In this document: in pieces, positions 24,490-33,425 of the stretch
How the letters are laid out: each line of letters starts with the position of its first letter
How positions within the stretch are numbered: position 1 is the stretch's first letter
Assembly (NCBI RefSeq): GCF_014284275.1
Contig: NZ_JACOFU010000009.1
Location: 124,001 to 188,000, forward strand
Origin: Affinundibacterium amnicola
GTDB lineage: Bacteria; Pseudomonadota; Gammaproteobacteria; Burkholderiales; Burkholderiaceae_D
Length of the DNA stretch: 64,000 nt
Reading direction: 5' to 3'
Position numbers and translations under genes: made by a program
The notes under the pieces: generated by a model
The model's database searches: none
What the model was told of the DNA's origin: nothing
What the model saw: the letters and a program-made list of their open reading frames with translations, nothing else

Positions 24490-24650
24490 AAGACCAAGAA
24501 TTATAGACACCTATTCGGGAAAAAGCAAATAATTTCTGTTTTATCCTTGAAATTTGATCGGCCTCAGATGGAATTGCAGCGGGCGTATGAATTAATTGCG
24601 CTCACGTATAATGGCATTTTTGGGTGTCTTCTTGTCCGCAAAGGTTGGGT

Positions 24651-25850
24651 ATGAACCAGCAATTGATTCGTTCTGAAATTTGTATCGTTGGTGATGGCGC
24701 TGTTGGTAAAGCGGCTGCTTTGGGTTTGGCGCAGGCTGGTTTGTCGGTTGTGCTATTGCGTAGCGGTTCGGTAAGTCATCCGGTCGAGATAAAATCTGAT
24801 TGGGATGTGCGCGTGTTTGCTTTGAATCATATTGCACATGATTTATTGGATTCTTTAAAGGTGTGGGGCGCGCTTGATGCATCTCGGCTTGCGCCAGTGA
24901 GTGCGATGCAGGTGCATGACGCGGCTGAAACTGGTAACGGTAAGCTCGAATTTGATGCTTATGGCGCGTATATCAATGAACTTGCGTGGATTGTTGAGGA
25001 TAAAAATCTGAACCAAGCTTTAGATAGCGCATTACGTTTCGCTCCGAATATTCAGTTTGTCGAAGGGCATGCAGAAAAGCTAACTGCGGGTGCTGAAGTT
25101 GCTAGTATTGAATTGACCGATGCACGTGTGATCGAAGCGCAATTGATTATTGGTGCCGATGGTGCGCAGTCTTGGGTGCGTGGACAAGCGGATATTGGTT
25201 TGGACTATCGTTCTTATGGGCAGCAGGGCGTCGTGACGAATTTTGCTTGTGAGAAGCCGCACCATGGCATAGCGCGTCAATGGTTTGTAGAGGGGCAGGG
25301 GATTGTCGCTTTGTTGCCTTTGCCTGGCAATCAAGTGTCCTTGGTATGGTCTGCGCCTGATTTGTTGGCAGCAGAACTATTACGCGAATCTTTAACTTCC
25401 TTGGCAGATCGATTGGCCGTTTATGCCGCTAAGGATTTAGGCAATTTAACGCCTTTGCAGCCTGAGGTAGTGAAAGCGTTTCCACTACGCTTGATTCGTC
25501 CACACAGTATGGTCGCTGCGCGGGTGGCTTTGATTGGGGATGCAGCACATGCGGTGCACCCACTTGCAGGTCATGGAATGAATTTGGGATTTGGCGATGT
25601 ACAAGCTTTATTAAAAATTTTGAGCGAGCGAGAAGCGCATCGTGATTGTGGCGATGCACGGATTTTGGCGAGATATCGTCGCGCGCGTAGCGAGGAAGTC
25701 TCCTTGATGCAATTAACGACGGATGGCCTCGCACGTCTCTTTGGTAGTGAATTTCCTGCCGTTCGTCTGATGCGTAGTGTAGGAATGAACTTACTAAATC
25801 AATTGCCTGTCCTAAAACGAAAATTGATTTCCCACGCGATGGGAAAATAG
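24651..25850 (+). CDS. UbiH/UbiF/COQ6-family FAD-dependent hydroxylase
   Basis: 399 aa from ATG 24651 (AAAGG 8 nt upstream); the GTG at 24624 is rejected. The FAD dinucleotide motif reads EICIVGDGAVGKAAALGLAQAGLSVVLL, with Asp-Gly replacing the usual Gly-Ala. The second FAD motif is VALIGDAAHAVHPLAGHGMNLGFGD, and the mid DG motif is IIGADGAQSWVRG. Family knowledge: aerobic ring hydroxylation in ubiquinone synthesis; the exact position cannot be assigned. It precedes dsbC by 38 bp. A second member is at 30137-31291. Confidence 0.88.
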   Translation: MNQQLIRSEICIVGDGAVGKAAALGLAQAGLSVVLLRSGSVSHPVEIKSDWDVRVFALNHIAHDLLDSLKVWGALDASRLAPVSAMQVHDAAETGNGKLEFDAYGAYINELAWIVEDKNLNQALDSALRFAPNIQFVEGHAEKLTAGAEVASIELTDARVIEAQLIIGADGAQSWVRGQADIGLDYRSYGQQGVVTNFACEKPHHGIARQWFVEGQGIVALLPLPGNQVSLVWSAPDLLAAELLRESLTSLADRLAVYAAKDLGNLTPLQPEVVKAFPLRLIRPHSMVAARVALIGDAAHAVHPLAGHGMNLGFGDVQALLKILSEREAHRDCGDARILARYRRARSEEVSLMQLTTDGLARLFGSEFPAVRLMRSVGMNLLNQLPVLKRKLISHAMGK

Positions 25851-25888
25851 TACATACCTAGTGAAGATGTTATTTTGAGAAAAAATAT

Positions 25889-26638
25889 ATGAAAAAGAAT
25901 TTAATTAGCCTCGCTTTGCCAGCATGTATTTTGGTGAGTACAAGTGTATGGGCGCAAACACCTGCGCAAATTGAAGCCAATATTAAGAAAGCGATTTCTG
26001 CGAATGTTGGTAGCGGTGTCAAAATTGACTCGGTAATAAAGACTCCCTATGGCGGTTTGTATGAGGTGCGCATGGGTAGTGAGATTGTCTATACCGATGA
26101 AAAAGCCAAGTACATTTTTGTCGGCAGCATCATTGATGTGAAAGGTACGACCAATTTCACAAAGCTTCGCACTGATGAATTGAATCGCGTGAATTTTTCT
26201 GAATTACCTTTAGATGCCGCAGTGAAGTATGTGAAGGGCGACGGCAAGCGCGTGATTGCGATTTTTGAAGATCCTAACTGCGGCTATTGCAAAAAATTTA
26301 GAAAGACTTTGCAAGGCGTCGACAATATTACGATCTACACTTTTATGTATAACATCCTGTCAGATGACTCTGTGACCAAATCACGTGATATCTGGTGTTC
26401 TGCTGATCGCAGCAAGGCTTGGGATGAATGGATGATGAACGGTAAAGTAGCACCGACTGCTGCCGCGAGTTGCAAAACTCCGCATGAGCAAGTCTTAGCC
26501 TTGGGTAAGAAGTATCGCGTCACGGGTACACCAACCGTAATCTTCGCTGATGGCTCACGCTTACCAGGTATGGTTGACGTGAAGGCGATGGAGGAAAAGT
26601 TTGCTAGTTTGAAAGCGCCCTCGCTAGCGGCGAAGTGA
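25889..26638 (+). CDS. dsbC: Periplasmic disulfide isomerase DsbC
   Basis: 249 aa. Signal peptide residues 1-22 (ILVSTSVWAQ), an N-terminal dimerisation domain with VKIDSVIKTPYGGLYEVRMGSEIVYTDE, and a thioredoxin-fold domain with active site CGYC in FEDPNCGYCKKF and cis-Pro TGTPTVIFADG. Family knowledge: DsbC shuffles wrong disulfides in the periplasm and is kept reduced by DsbD. Probably cotranscribed with the upstream hydroxylase and the MobA-like gene 6 bp downstream. Confidence 0.95.
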   Translation: MKKNLISLALPACILVSTSVWAQTPAQIEANIKKAISANVGSGVKIDSVIKTPYGGLYEVRMGSEIVYTDEKAKYIFVGSIIDVKGTTNFTKLRTDELNRVNFSELPLDAAVKYVKGDGKRVIAIFEDPNCGYCKKFRKTLQGVDNITIYTFMYNILSDDSVTKSRDIWCSADRSKAWDEWMMNGKVAPTAAASCKTPHEQVLALGKKYRVTGTPTVIFADGSRLPGMVDVKAMEEKFASLKAPSLAAK

Positions 26639-26644
26639 TGTGTC

Positions 26645-27244
26645 ATGCGTGATGATTTTTTCTGCTGTGGTATTTTGTTAGCCGCAGGTCAGGGAAAGCG
26701 TTTCGATCCAAGTGGGCGGCAGCACAAACTATTGCAAGTGCTGCCTTCCGGTCTAAATATTGTTAGCACGAGTGCTAGCAATTTACAGCAAGTGTTCCCA
26801 CAATGTTGGGCTGTGCTTGCTGATCAATCTTCAGCAATTCAAGCCTCGCTGCAAGCAATCAATTTTCCTACCTACTTTTGCGTGGACGCAGCTTTAGGAA
26901 TGGCGCATTCGCTTCGCACCGGTATCGAACAATTGCCGGCTGATGCAGATGCATTCGTCATCGCTTTGGCTGACATGCCTTTTGTTTCAGCCCAAACTTT
27001 GATGGCGATTCGTGATGGTTTGGCAAAAGGTGCAGACATAGTGGTGCCAGTTTATCGTGGACAACGCGGTAATCCTGTTGGCTTCTCGCGAAAACATTTA
27101 CCAGATTTCCATAGTTTACATGGCGATCGTGGTGCGCGTCAGCTCTTGCAAACACAGCCCGTCACAGAAATCGAAGTCGATGATTGTGGCATTCTGCAAG
27201 ACATCGATAGACCAGAAGATTTGTCTACTTATAATGCATGTTAA
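26645..27244 (+). CDS. MobA/MocA-like NTP transferase
   Basis: 199 aa. Nucleotide-binding loop LLAAGQGKRFDPSGRQHKLL at residues 10-29 and the metal-site strand FVIALADMPFVSAQTL, followed by GQRGNPVGFSRKH and a C-terminal DIDRPEDL. This pattern fits molybdenum cofactor cytidylyl-/guanylyltransferase-like proteins (MocA/MobA group). A molybdopterin oxidoreductase is in the window at 7273-9351, but no direct link is shown. Starts 6 bp after dsbC. Confidence 0.82.
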   Translation: MRDDFFCCGILLAAGQGKRFDPSGRQHKLLQVLPSGLNIVSTSASNLQQVFPQCWAVLADQSSAIQASLQAINFPTYFCVDAALGMAHSLRTGIEQLPADADAFVIALADMPFVSAQTLMAIRDGLAKGADIVVPVYRGQRGNPVGFSRKHLPDFHSLHGDRGARQLLQTQPVTEIEVDDCGILQDIDRPEDLSTYNAC

Positions 27245-27409
27245 TTTCATTATTTAAATTTGGTATCGATCCATTTCTTAGGTTTTGTTTTCTCGACTAT
27301 TGCCAAATCTTCTCTTGAGTTCTCTATCACCCATCCCAAGTGAGGCATATTTCGCCTAAAATAGCGGCTTTCTCGCATTGATCGTCCTTCACGATCCTAC
27401 TCGTTTGAT

Positions 27410-27865
27410 ATGGAAACTCTTGATAAGCAGTTCGCTACACGTCTCGGCCTAGTCGGCCTAATCCCTTTTGTTTTACTTACTTTGTTGTGCTGGATTGTTC
27501 ATCCCGACTGGATGCAATTTTTTGTGGAAGCGCAACTGGTTTATGGCATCGCCATTCTTGGCTTCCTTGGTGGTCTGCATTGGGGACTTGCATTAATTGG
27601 CAAAGAACGTAGTGCGCAAGATGCGAAGCGGGATTTGTTATCTGGCGTGCTTCCAGTGATTATTGCTTGGTTTGCCTTATCGCAAATTACTGTGGTTGGA
27701 TTTTTGATTCAGATGGCGGCGTTTATCTATTCCTATCAATACGATAAACGCATGTATCAACGCTTTGCGATGCCGCCTTGGTTCGTTGAATTGCGTTTCC
27801 GTTTAACGGCAGTGGTGGTGACGACCCAAGTGTTCACCTTCCTCGCTGCTAATATTCGTTTGTGA
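27410..27865 (+). CDS. DUF3429 inner-membrane protein
   Basis: 151 aa with four hydrophobic helices (LGLVGLIPFVLLTLLCWIV; LVYGIAILGFLGGLHWGLAL; GVLPVIIAWFALSQITVVGFLIQM; AVVVTTQVFTFLAANI). The GFLGGLHWG block and QYDKRMYQR are the DUF3429 signatures. Role unknown. It ends 14 bp before the M61 peptidase start. Confidence 0.85.
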   Translation: METLDKQFATRLGLVGLIPFVLLTLLCWIVHPDWMQFFVEAQLVYGIAILGFLGGLHWGLALIGKERSAQDAKRDLLSGVLPVIIAWFALSQITVVGFLIQMAAFIYSYQYDKRMYQRFAMPPWFVELRFRLTAVVVTTQVFTFLAANIRL

Positions 27866-27879
27866 TCGCGGAGCCAAAG

Positions 27880-29700
27880 ATGACTAAGCAACTCGCCGCT
27901 GTGCATTACAGCATTACCTCGCATGATTTAGCTGCGCATGTGTTTCATGTGACTTTAACGATCACGAATCCTGACCCAAATGGACAAATCGTGTCATTGC
28001 CAGTGTGGATACCTGGTAGTTACATGGTACGTGAATTTGCGCGCAATATTATTCGCATTAGTGCGCAAGCGAATGGCAAGAAAATCGCATTAAAGAAATT
28101 GAATAAAACCAGCTGGCAAGCTGCAGCTTGCGATGTCAACGCAAGTTTGCAGATTAGTTATGAAGTCTACGCTTGGGATTTATCGGTGCGAGCTGCGCAT
28201 TTAGATCAATCGCACGGTTTCTTTAATGGTACTAGTGTGTTTTTGCAGGTGCATGGACAAGAGCCGCTTGCGCACGTGGTGGATATTCAAAAACCAGAAG
28301 ATGCTTCCGCCAAGACTTGGCGTATCGCGACTTCCTTACCCGAATTAAAAGCCAAGCGTTTTGGCTTCGGTACTTATATCGCCAGTGATTATGATGACTT
28401 AATGGATCACCCAGTAGAGATGGGTGATTTTGCTTTGGTCAGTTTTAAGGCGCATGGTGTGCCGCATGACTTTGTGATCACAGGCAAAGTGCCCAATATC
28501 GACTTGACGCGGATCGCTAAAGATGTGCAGAAAATTTGCGAAACCGAGATCGCATTTTTTGAACCGAGAACCAAGCAAGCACCGATGGATCGTTATGTAT
28601 TCATGACGATGGCAGTGGGTGAAGGCTACGGTGGTTTGGAGCATCGCGCATCGACCGCTTTGATTTGTAATCGTGCTGATTTGCCGACCAAGAATGATAC
28701 TAGCGTTAGCGAAGGCTATCGTGAGTTTTTGGCCTTGTGCAGCCATGAATATTTCCATACCTGGAATGTCAAACGTATCAAACCCGCGGTGTTCGCTAAC
28801 TATGATTTGAGCCAAGAAAATTACACCAGTTTGCTGTGGTTGTTTGAAGGTTTTACTAGCTATTACGACGATCTGTTCTTGCGTCGCTGCGGTTTGATTG
28901 ATGAAGCAGCCTATTTGAAGTTGATCGAAAAAACCGTCAATACCGTACAGCGTGGTTCAGGGCGTAAAAAGCAAAGTGTTGCGGATTCTAGTTTTGACGC
29001 TTGGACTAAATACTACCGTCAAGACGAAAATTCGCCGAATGCGATTGTCAGTTATTACGCTAAGGGTTCTTTGGTCGCACTCGGTTTGGATTTGACTATA
29101 CGTCATGAAACCGAAGGTAAGAAATCACTCGATGATGTGATGCGCGCGCTGTGGAAAAAATACGGTAAAGATTTTTACGAGAAAGCGAAGTCTGGTAAGC
29201 AACAAGGCTTGGGTGAAGATGAATTTGAAAGCCTAGTCGAACAAGTGACAGGCGTGAAGATTAAGCGCTTTATCGACAAGTACATCAAAGGTACAGAAGA
29301 TGTACCGCTAGCGAAGTTGTATGTAGACTTTGCGGTGGATGTGAAAGATCAATCGACTGCGAAAAAAGCCTCTTTGAATGTGCGCTTAAGTAAGAGCGGT
29401 GCTGATTGCAAGTTGGCACATGTGTACGAAGATGGCGCTGCACATCGTGCTGGTTTATCGGCGGGTGATGTCTTGGTCGCGTTTAATGGTTTGCGTGTTA
29501 CTGCTGCCGATGCTGGCAATGGTTTAGTCAATTTGCTCGCTGCTTATAGCGTTGGTGAAACGGTGCAAGTCCATGCTTTCCGACGCGATGAGTTATTGAC
29601 AGTGAATGTGAAGTTGCAGGCAGATGATGTGCCGAGCTTGACGATTGCTTTGGCTGCGAATCAGAAATTGGCTGGGGCTAAAAAACGGCCGTCGATTTAA
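27880..29700 (+). CDS. M61 glycyl aminopeptidase family protein with PDZ domain
   Basis: 606 aa from ATG 27880, with GGAG 5 nt upstream; the GTG at 27862 overlaps the previous stop and is less likely. Zinc motif HEYFH in LALCSHEYFHTWNVKRIKP, followed by EGFTSYYDDLFLRRCG, where the glutamate is the third ligand. GYGGLEHRAS is another family block. A C-terminal PDZ domain (HVYEDGAAHRAGLSAGDVLVAFNG) follows. No signal peptide is visible. Family knowledge: M61 peptidases release N-terminal glycine or alanine. Confidence 0.9.
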   Translation: MTKQLAAVHYSITSHDLAAHVFHVTLTITNPDPNGQIVSLPVWIPGSYMVREFARNIIRISAQANGKKIALKKLNKTSWQAAACDVNASLQISYEVYAWDLSVRAAHLDQSHGFFNGTSVFLQVHGQEPLAHVVDIQKPEDASAKTWRIATSLPELKAKRFGFGTYIASDYDDLMDHPVEMGDFALVSFKAHGVPHDFVITGKVPNIDLTRIAKDVQKICETEIAFFEPRTKQAPMDRYVFMTMAVGEGYGGLEHRASTALICNRADLPTKNDTSVSEGYREFLALCSHEYFHTWNVKRIKPAVFANYDLSQENYTSLLWLFEGFTSYYDDLFLRRCGLIDEAAYLKLIEKTVNTVQRGSGRKKQSVADSSFDAWTKYYRQDENSPNAIVSYYAKGSLVALGLDLTIRHETEGKKSLDDVMRALWKKYGKDFYEKAKSGKQQGLGEDEFESLVEQVTGVKIKRFIDKYIKGTEDVPLAKLYVDFAVDVKDQSTAKKASLNVRLSKSGADCKLAHVYEDGAAHRAGLSAGDVLVAFNGLRVTAADAGNGLVNLLAAYSVGETVQVHAFRRDELLTVNVKLQADDVPSLTIALAANQKLAGAKKRPSI

Positions 29701-29739
29701 ATTGTCACGTAAATTTATCCATAGCTACCACGAGAACAT

Positions 29740-30075
29740 ATGCCGCATTCAGACGAAGAATTAGAGCAATTTTTTGGTGCATACTTTCACCAAGATTGGG
29801 CGCTAGACGATTCAACATGGAAAGGCGTTGCTTTGCAGTATGCAAAGGACTCTGGAACATTATTAACAGAGCTTGTAGCGGAAAAAGTGGAAAGACTTTC
29901 GAGCTTGGTTATCTTAGATAATGAGCTAAATGAGATTCTACAAAGTTTCGGTTGTTATTATTGGCCAGGCTCGTCAGCTGGTTATCGCTCCTGGCTCAAA
30001 GAATTGTCAGCATATTTGTTTGAATTGTCTGAGAACGGGTCCTTAATGATTGACGGCGTAACGCGACAGCATTGA
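29740..30075 (+). CDS. CdiI-like contact-dependent inhibition immunity protein, orphan
   Basis: 111 aa. The N-terminus EELEQFFGAYFHQDWALDD matches, from memory, the pattern of the CDI immunity family often named contact-dependent growth inhibition system immunity protein; the C-terminal GCYYWPGSSAGYRSWLKEL is consistent. No CdiA/CdiB or toxin gene is in the window, so it would be an orphan immunity gene. It lies between the M61 gene and the leftward ubiH. Confidence 0.6.
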   Translation: MPHSDEELEQFFGAYFHQDWALDDSTWKGVALQYAKDSGTLLTELVAEKVERLSSLVILDNELNEILQSFGCYYWPGSSAGYRSWLKELSAYLFELSENGSLMIDGVTRQH

Positions 30076-30136
30076 CTACAACGTTAACAACAAAATTCTC
30101 TTTTCTTATTTGTGGATGAAGGGATTTTTTATGTAC

Positions 30137-31291
30137 TCACCGCCAACCAAACATCATTTGTTCTGCCAATGTCTTTTTTGCAGTTGGCAGCAAATCGACC
30201 GCTCCTAAACCCAAGCCAAACAAACCCTGTATCAAGCTGCCATCCTGACTACTAGCAAATATTTTTGCCATGGTATCGGTGAGTTTGATGGTAGTTTGTC
30301 TGTCTGTCTTGCGTTGATTCAAAAACGTCTGCAATGCTTGTGAAGAGAAATCACGACTCAGGCATTGCGCCAGACAAAATGCGTCGCGTAATCCCAAATT
30401 GAGACCTTGCCCTGCCACTGGGTGCAAGGTCTGTGCGGCATTGCCTATGCGCACCGTACGTTGCCCTGCGTGGGCTTGGGCGTTCAAACCAAGCGGGTAG
30501 GAAACGCATTTGCTCACTGAAATAAATTGTCCTAGACGTTCGCCAAACCCTTGTTGCAGTGCCTGCAAAAAGATGGCGTCATCCATGGCTAGCATCGCTG
30601 GCACGCAATCTGGGCGCATACACCAGACTAAGGAATAGCCATCATCTTGCGGCAGTAGGGCGATCGGTCCTTGATCGGTAAATCGTTCGAAAGCGCGATG
30701 TGCGATTGGTCTATCTACCAGCACATGGGCTATTAGCGCGGTTTGCTGATAATCGTGATGTTGCTGTCTTTGTTCTTGATCAGTGAAGGTGCCACCCTCG
30801 GCTTGAATCACAAACTCAGCTGTATACTCGCTGCCATCTTGCAAATGTATACTGGCAGATTGATCGCGGTCATTGATAGCGATAACTTGAACTGGGCGAT
30901 GTGTGAGAATTCCGGCTTGGAGAAGTGCATTTTCTAAAGGACTAACGATATCGCCATAGCGAGCCACATAGCCTAGCGCTGGCAATTGATAATCGGCTGC
31001 GGTCAAAAAACTACGTCCAAAATGACGACGGCGCGATACGTGAATTTCTGTGATTGCCGTGGTTCTCTGTGGTCGCGCATTAAGCCTACTTAGAATCTGA
31101 TCGCTACCGTAAGAAAGAGCAATACTGCGCGCATCCTGGTTGGCTTGTTCGCTAGTTTTCGCGTCAAATAAAACGATGTCTGACGCCGCCATGCCATGTT
31201 GATGCAACATTAAAGCCAAGGCTTGACCAACCGGCCCTGCACCACAAATGGCGATTTTGCTGTGTTGGTTTTTCTGGCTTAAATGGGACAT
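30137..31291 (-). CDS. ubiH: UbiH-type FAD-dependent hydroxylase
   Basis: 384 aa from ATG 31291 (MSHLSQKNQHSKIAICGAGP); a TTG at 31300 is rejected. FAD motif KIAICGAGPVGQALALMLHQHG and second FAD motif VRIGNAAQTLHPVAGQGLNLGLRDA are intact. Family knowledge: ubiquinone ring hydroxylase. It lies 11 bp behind murU in a leftward amgK-murU-ubiH unit. The UbiH name is by similarity and arrangement; UbiF activity is possible. Confidence 0.82.
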   Translation of the reverse strand: MSHLSQKNQHSKIAICGAGPVGQALALMLHQHGMAASDIVLFDAKTSEQANQDARSIALSYGSDQILSRLNARPQRTTAITEIHVSRRRHFGRSFLTAADYQLPALGYVARYGDIVSPLENALLQAGILTHRPVQVIAINDRDQSASIHLQDGSEYTAEFVIQAEGGTFTDQEQRQQHHDYQQTALIAHVLVDRPIAHRAFERFTDQGPIALLPQDDGYSLVWCMRPDCVPAMLAMDDAIFLQALQQGFGERLGQFISVSKCVSYPLGLNAQAHAGQRTVRIGNAAQTLHPVAGQGLNLGLRDAFCLAQCLSRDFSSQALQTFLNQRKTDRQTTIKLTDTMAKIFASSQDGSLIQGLFGLGLGAVDLLPTAKKTLAEQMMFGWR

Positions 31292-31302
31292 GCTTAGCAA
31301 AA

Positions 31303-32049
31303 TTAATGCGGTTTATCTTGTGAACCAAAGTTGATCGGCGGCGCATTCAACGCAGCCAATTGCTCAGGCGTCCCGACGTTATGCCATTCTCCACGATAAA
31401 GCTCGCCACCGAGTTGAGCTTGATCAGCATATTTACGCAAGATGGGAGCGAGTTTAGCGTAGTCACCTGCTTGAATGCCAGCAAACATTTCGGGACGATA
31501 GACACCGATATTGCCAAAGGTGACGCGTTCTGCACCAGCATTGTCTTCGTTCGATAATCCCATCAAGCTTAAAGAAAAATCACCTTTAGGATGAAAGCTA
31601 GGATTCTTCACCATGTACAACCAAGCCACATCGCGCTCGTCCAATGGATGCGGATTGCCCCACATGTCTTCGGCTTCTAAAGTATTTAAACATTCGGCAA
31701 AGTTAAAATGCGGAATGTAGATATCACCAGAAACCACGATAAACGGTTCTTCGCCATCGGTCAGTAGTGGCAATGCTTTGGTGATACCACCGGCGGTTTC
31801 CAATGCAGTTTCTTCAGCGGAGTAAGACACCTGTGCGCCAAACTTGCTGCCATCGCCTATCGCATCGACAATCATTTGTCCCAAATGCGCGTGGTTGATG
31901 ACGATCTCGGTGATGCCAGCTTTGACTAAATTCAAAATATGCCAAACGATCAGCGGGCGACCACGCACTTTTAATAGCGGTTTAGGACAAGTGTCGGTCA
32001 ACGGACGCATGCGTTCGCCACGACCAGCAGCAAGGATCATTGCTTTCAT
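31303..32049 (-). CDS. murU: N-acetylmuramate alpha-1-phosphate uridylyltransferase MurU
   Basis: 248 aa. Nucleotide-binding MKAMILAAGRGERMRPLTD followed by CPKPLLKVRGRPLIVWHIL (sugar-NTP transferase), metal-site aspartate in IVVSGDIYIPHF, and GEWHNVGTPEQLAALN. Adjacent to amgK (12-bp gap). Family knowledge: AmgK and MurU convert recycled MurNAc through MurNAc-1-P to UDP-MurNAc, bypassing de novo synthesis and lowering fosfomycin sensitivity. Confidence 0.88.
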   Translation of the reverse strand: MKAMILAAGRGERMRPLTDTCPKPLLKVRGRPLIVWHILNLVKAGITEIVINHAHLGQMIVDAIGDGSKFGAQVSYSAEETALETAGGITKALPLLTDGEEPFIVVSGDIYIPHFNFAECLNTLEAEDMWGNPHPLDERDVAWLYMVKNPSFHPKGDFSLSLMGLSNEDNAGAERVTFGNIGVYRPEMFAGIQAGDYAKLAPILRKYADQAQLGGELYRGEWHNVGTPEQLAALNAPPINFGSQDKPH

Positions 32050-32061
32050 GCTGCGATCCTA

Positions 32062-33123
32062 TTAAAAAGTGTAACCGAATTGTGGTGCCGTTTCTTCCAA
32101 TACATCCAATAAGCGCAACAGCGGGATCAGATCTTTATAGCGATGAGAAGTCTTGCGCACATAGTCCATCACGGTTGGCATGTCGGCTAGATAATGCTGC
32201 TTGCCATCACGATGGGCGAGGCGGGCGAAGATGCCGAGTATCTTTAAATGACGCTGCAAGCCCATGAACTCGAAATCTCGATAGAAACTATCAATATCAG
32301 GAGCGACTGGTAAGCCAGCTTTTTTCGCCTTTTCCCAGTAACGAATCGCCCAATCCAAGACCATTTCTTCATCCCATTGCACATAAGCGTCACGCAATAA
32401 AGATACCAAATCGTAAGTCAGTGGACCGTACAAGGCTCCTTGAAAATCCAAGATGCCGGGATTGCCTTTGTCCATCAACATCAAATTGCGCGAATGATAA
32501 TCACGATGCACGAAGACTTGTGGCTGCGCCATGATATTCGCGAGCAAGGCGTCGAAGACTTTGTGCAAATTGGCGTTTTGTTCGTCAGTGAGCGTCACGC
32601 CCAAATGCTTATTGATATACCACTCAGGGAATATCATCAATTCACGTTTGAGAAATTCTCTATCATATTCGGGCAACACATCAGGCTGACTTTGGGTTTG
32701 CAGCAGTACCAAAGAATCGATGGCATCCATATACAGTTTGTGTGCAGTGTCGCTATTGAGCACATGCGAATACATGGTGGTGCCGAGATCGGTTAACAGC
32801 AAAAAGCCTTGTTCGGTATCTTGCGCCAACACTTCTGGCACTGTTAAGTTGATCTGTTTAAACAATTGCGCGATCTGGATGAAAGGTTTGACATCCTCTT
32901 GCGGTTGCGGTGCGTCCATCACGATGAAGCTGTACTTTGTGCCTTCGGCTTCGCCATCAATGCGGAAATAACGACGGAAGCTAGCATCAGCGGAGGCTGG
33001 GCGCATGCTGCTCAAATCTAGTTTTGGGCTAGCGATGTCGCTTAGCCAGAGATGTAAATCTTGCAGGCGCTGTGCGTCATGCTCTGGGGAGGTTGATGAT
33101 GAAGTTGGCTGAGTGGCAGACAT
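32062..33123 (-). CDS. amgK: Anomeric MurNAc/GlcNAc kinase AmgK
   Basis: 353 aa, aminoglycoside phosphotransferase fold. ATP-binding strand SFIVMDAPQPQEDVKPF; catalytic HRDYHSRNLMLM with Asp, and metal-binding DFQGALYGPLTYDLVSLL. Arrangement ahead of murU supports AmgK over an antibiotic-resistance kinase. Divergent from lptD with about 300 bp between starts. Confidence 0.88.
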   Translation of the reverse strand: MSATQPTSSSTSPEHDAQRLQDLHLWLSDIASPKLDLSSMRPASADASFRRYFRIDGEAEGTKYSFIVMDAPQPQEDVKPFIQIAQLFKQINLTVPEVLAQDTEQGFLLLTDLGTTMYSHVLNSDTAHKLYMDAIDSLVLLQTQSQPDVLPEYDREFLKRELMIFPEWYINKHLGVTLTDEQNANLHKVFDALLANIMAQPQVFVHRDYHSRNLMLMDKGNPGILDFQGALYGPLTYDLVSLLRDAYVQWDEEMVLDWAIRYWEKAKKAGLPVAPDIDSFYRDFEFMGLQRHLKILGIFARLAHRDGKQHYLADMPTVMDYVRKTSHRYKDLIPLLRLLDVLEETAPQFGYTF

Positions 33124-33284
33124 AATTGGCTCGTATGGCGAAAGTAATTGGTAAATGCTGTGGCGATCAATGGAATGGATTTATTTTAATAATCAAAAGT
33201 GCGACCTTGTTAGTCTTATCAGTTTGTACTCGTCAAATTAGTGTAACTCTATGCATGGAGGCTATTTAGGTAGGCGTTTGCGCC

Positions 33285-33290
33285 TATAAT
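33285..33290 (+). promoter_or_regulatory. Possible -10 (TATAAT) upstream of lptD
   Basis: TATAAT directly follows the short palindrome TAGGCG-TTT-GCGCCTA (33271-33286). No strong -35 is seen 17 bp upstream, so activation or another sigma factor may be needed. Leader to the lptD ATG would be about 130 nt. Confidence 0.4.
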
Positions 33291-33425
33291 AGACAGCTTT
33301 TATTGGCTGTCGGATTTTGCAATCAATTTCGCGGTTTTTTACCAGCCAAATACACAATAACAAGTGTTAGCCAGCTTTTTAGAAATTGCGATGCAATCAC
33401 TAGCGCTAGAGAAACATTTAACTTA

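Noticed and set aside
32062-33123. AmgK gene as an aminoglycoside resistance determinant
   Set aside because: The fold is shared, but the neighbour murU identifies cell-wall sugar recycling.
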